NCBI RefSeq assembly: GCF_032452875.1
Contig: NW_026893631.1
Location: 62,001-126,000, forward strand
Direction: 5' to 3'
Length of the DNA: 64,000 nucleotides
From: Bos javanicus
Lineage: Eukaryota; Chordata; Mammalia; Artiodactyla; Bovidae
Part shown: piece after piece, positions 63,105-64,000 of the stretch
Layout: every line of letters begins with the position of its first letter
Position numbering within the stretch: position 1 is the first letter of the stretch
Made by a program: the position numbers and the translations under genes
Notes under the pieces: generated by a model
What the model was told of the DNA's origin: nothing
Databases searched by the model: none
The model's input: the letters and a program-made list of their open reading frames with translations, nothing else

Positions 63105-64000
63105 GCACATGATCAGTGTATGATAGCAAACATGATCAGCGCATGATCAGTCACATGATCAGTGCATGATAGCCACGTGATCAGTGCATGATCAGTCACG
63201 TGATCAGTGCATGATCAGTCACGTGATCAGTGCATGATAGCCACGTGATCAGTGCATGATCAGCCACGTGATCAGTGCATGATCAGCCACGTGATCAGTG
63301 CATGATCAGTCACGTGATCAGTGCATGATCAGCCACGTGATCAGTGCATGATGCCACGTGATCAGTGCATGATCAGTCACGTGACAGTGCATGATCAGCC
63401 ACGTGATCAGTGCATGATCAGCCACGTGATCAGTGCATGATAGCCACGTGATCAGTGCATGATCAGTCACGTGATCAGTGCATGATCAGCCACGTGATCA
63501 GTGCATGATCAGCCACGTGATCAGTGCATGATCAGCCACGTGATCAGTGCATGATAGCCACGTGATCAGTGCATGATCAGTCACGTGATCAGTGCATGAT
63601 CAGCCACGTGATCAGTGCATGATCAGTCACGTGATCAGTGCATGATCAATTACGTGATCAGTGCATGATCAGTCACGTGACCAGTACATGGTAGCTACGT
63701 GATCAGTGCATGATCAGCCACGTGATCAGTGCATGATAGCCACGTGATCAGTGCATGATCAGTCACGTGATCAGTGCATGATCAGTCACGTGATCAGTGC
63801 ATGATCAGTTACGTGATCAGTGCATGATCAGTCACGTGATCAGTATATGGTAGCTACGTGATCATTGCATGATCAGTCACGTGATCAGTGCATGATAGCC
63901 ACGTGATCAGTGCATGATCAGTCACGTGATCAGTGCATGATCAGCCACGTGATCAGTGCATGATGCCACGTGATCAGTGCATGATCAGTCACGTGATCAG
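63105..64000. repeat. 23-bp repeats, right edge
   Basis: About 39 monomers continuing past the window. The first ~500 bp closely repeats the order after block 13 (CAGCC x2, CAGTC, CAGCC, GATGCCACG, then a GTGACAGTGC monomer), so the two are copies of one unit. Confidence 0.85.

Larger units (their letters stand above)
8785..64000. repeat. 22/23-bp satellite array with interspersed dimer blocks (bovine 1.706 / satellite III type)
   Basis: 55.2 kb of head-to-tail 23-bp repeats running off the right edge. The monomer is a 12-bp half (ATGATCAGYCAC) plus an 11-bp half (GTGATCAGTGC), with Y = T or C at similar frequency. A 22-bp variant lacks one base (ATGATAGCCAC) and recurs every few repeats in an ordered pattern. 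Minor variants (CAATTACG, CATTTACG, CCAGTACATGGTAGCTACG, GTGACAGTGTGTG, GAGTGCCACG) recur in fixed order and reveal higher-order repeats. All monomers are in the same orientation; I saw no inversion. Because 23 is not a multiple of 3 and each monomer contains TGA, long open frames are impossible. From memory the monomer is the reverse complement of the published bovine 1.706 prototype. Confidence 0.92.

Noticed and set aside
8785..64000. CRISPR array or plasmid iterons, suggested by short regular repeats
   Set aside because: There are no unique spacers between repeats, no cas genes or replication gene, and the repeats run head to tail for 55 kb with satellite-style higher-order structure and a eukaryotic LTR alongside.
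8785..64000. Inverted segments in the array
   Set aside because: The monomer is rich in palindromes, so its reverse complement looks similar at a glance, but ATGATCAGYCAC followed by GTGATCAGTGC keeps the same order everywhere I looked.

Overview
The window is non-genic satellite DNA. I recognise it as cattle-type (Bos or a close bovine) pericentromeric heterochromatin. About 99% of it is built from one 23-bp repeat, which is itself a diverged 12-bp + 11-bp dimer: half ATGATCAGYCAC followed by half GTGATCAGTGC. From memory this matches the published prototype of the bovine 1.706 g/cm3 satellite (satellite III), and the left part matches the LTR-bearing 1.711a satellite. No search was run, so the family names are recognition; the repeat structure was read directly from the sequence. 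I see no protein-coding gene, tRNA, rRNA or other functional gene. The short open frames are chance products of near-identical repeats.

Region 1 (1-8784) is a tandem array with a period of 1411-1412 bp. Six LTRs are intact and a seventh is cut off. Reading left to right, each unit holds a 600-601 bp retroviral LTR lying on the minus strand, about 554 bp of diverged 23-bp repeats, a 237-bp block of 46-bp dimers, and an 18-bp primer-binding site (tRNA-Lys type, one mismatch) that abuts the next LTR across a 2-bp spacer. The units are almost identical. Units 1-3 differ only in a T/G homopolymer, and the last unit carries a handful of substitutions.

Region 2 (8785-64000) is the second satellite. 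Long stretches of 22/23-bp repeats, nearly every one carrying CACGTG and TGATCA, are punctuated by 14 copies of a 232-236 bp block. That block is the same 46-bp-dimer block seen in region 1, but without the LTR. Block spacing is ordered: several close pairs lie 1.11-1.16 kb apart and are separated by 3.8-6.2 kb stretches. One 17.3-kb stretch (39235-56568) has no block; it carries its own ~3.49-kb higher-order period and a 1022-bp local tandem duplication.

The two regions share a history. The LTR sits at the exact point where the region 2 block passes into 23-bp repeats, so the region 1 unit looks like a region 2 unit that captured an LTR and was then amplified. The junction near 8784 is a sharp fusion inside the seventh LTR. 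If anything here is transcribed, the candidate promoters are the LTRs, which point leftward into the satellite.
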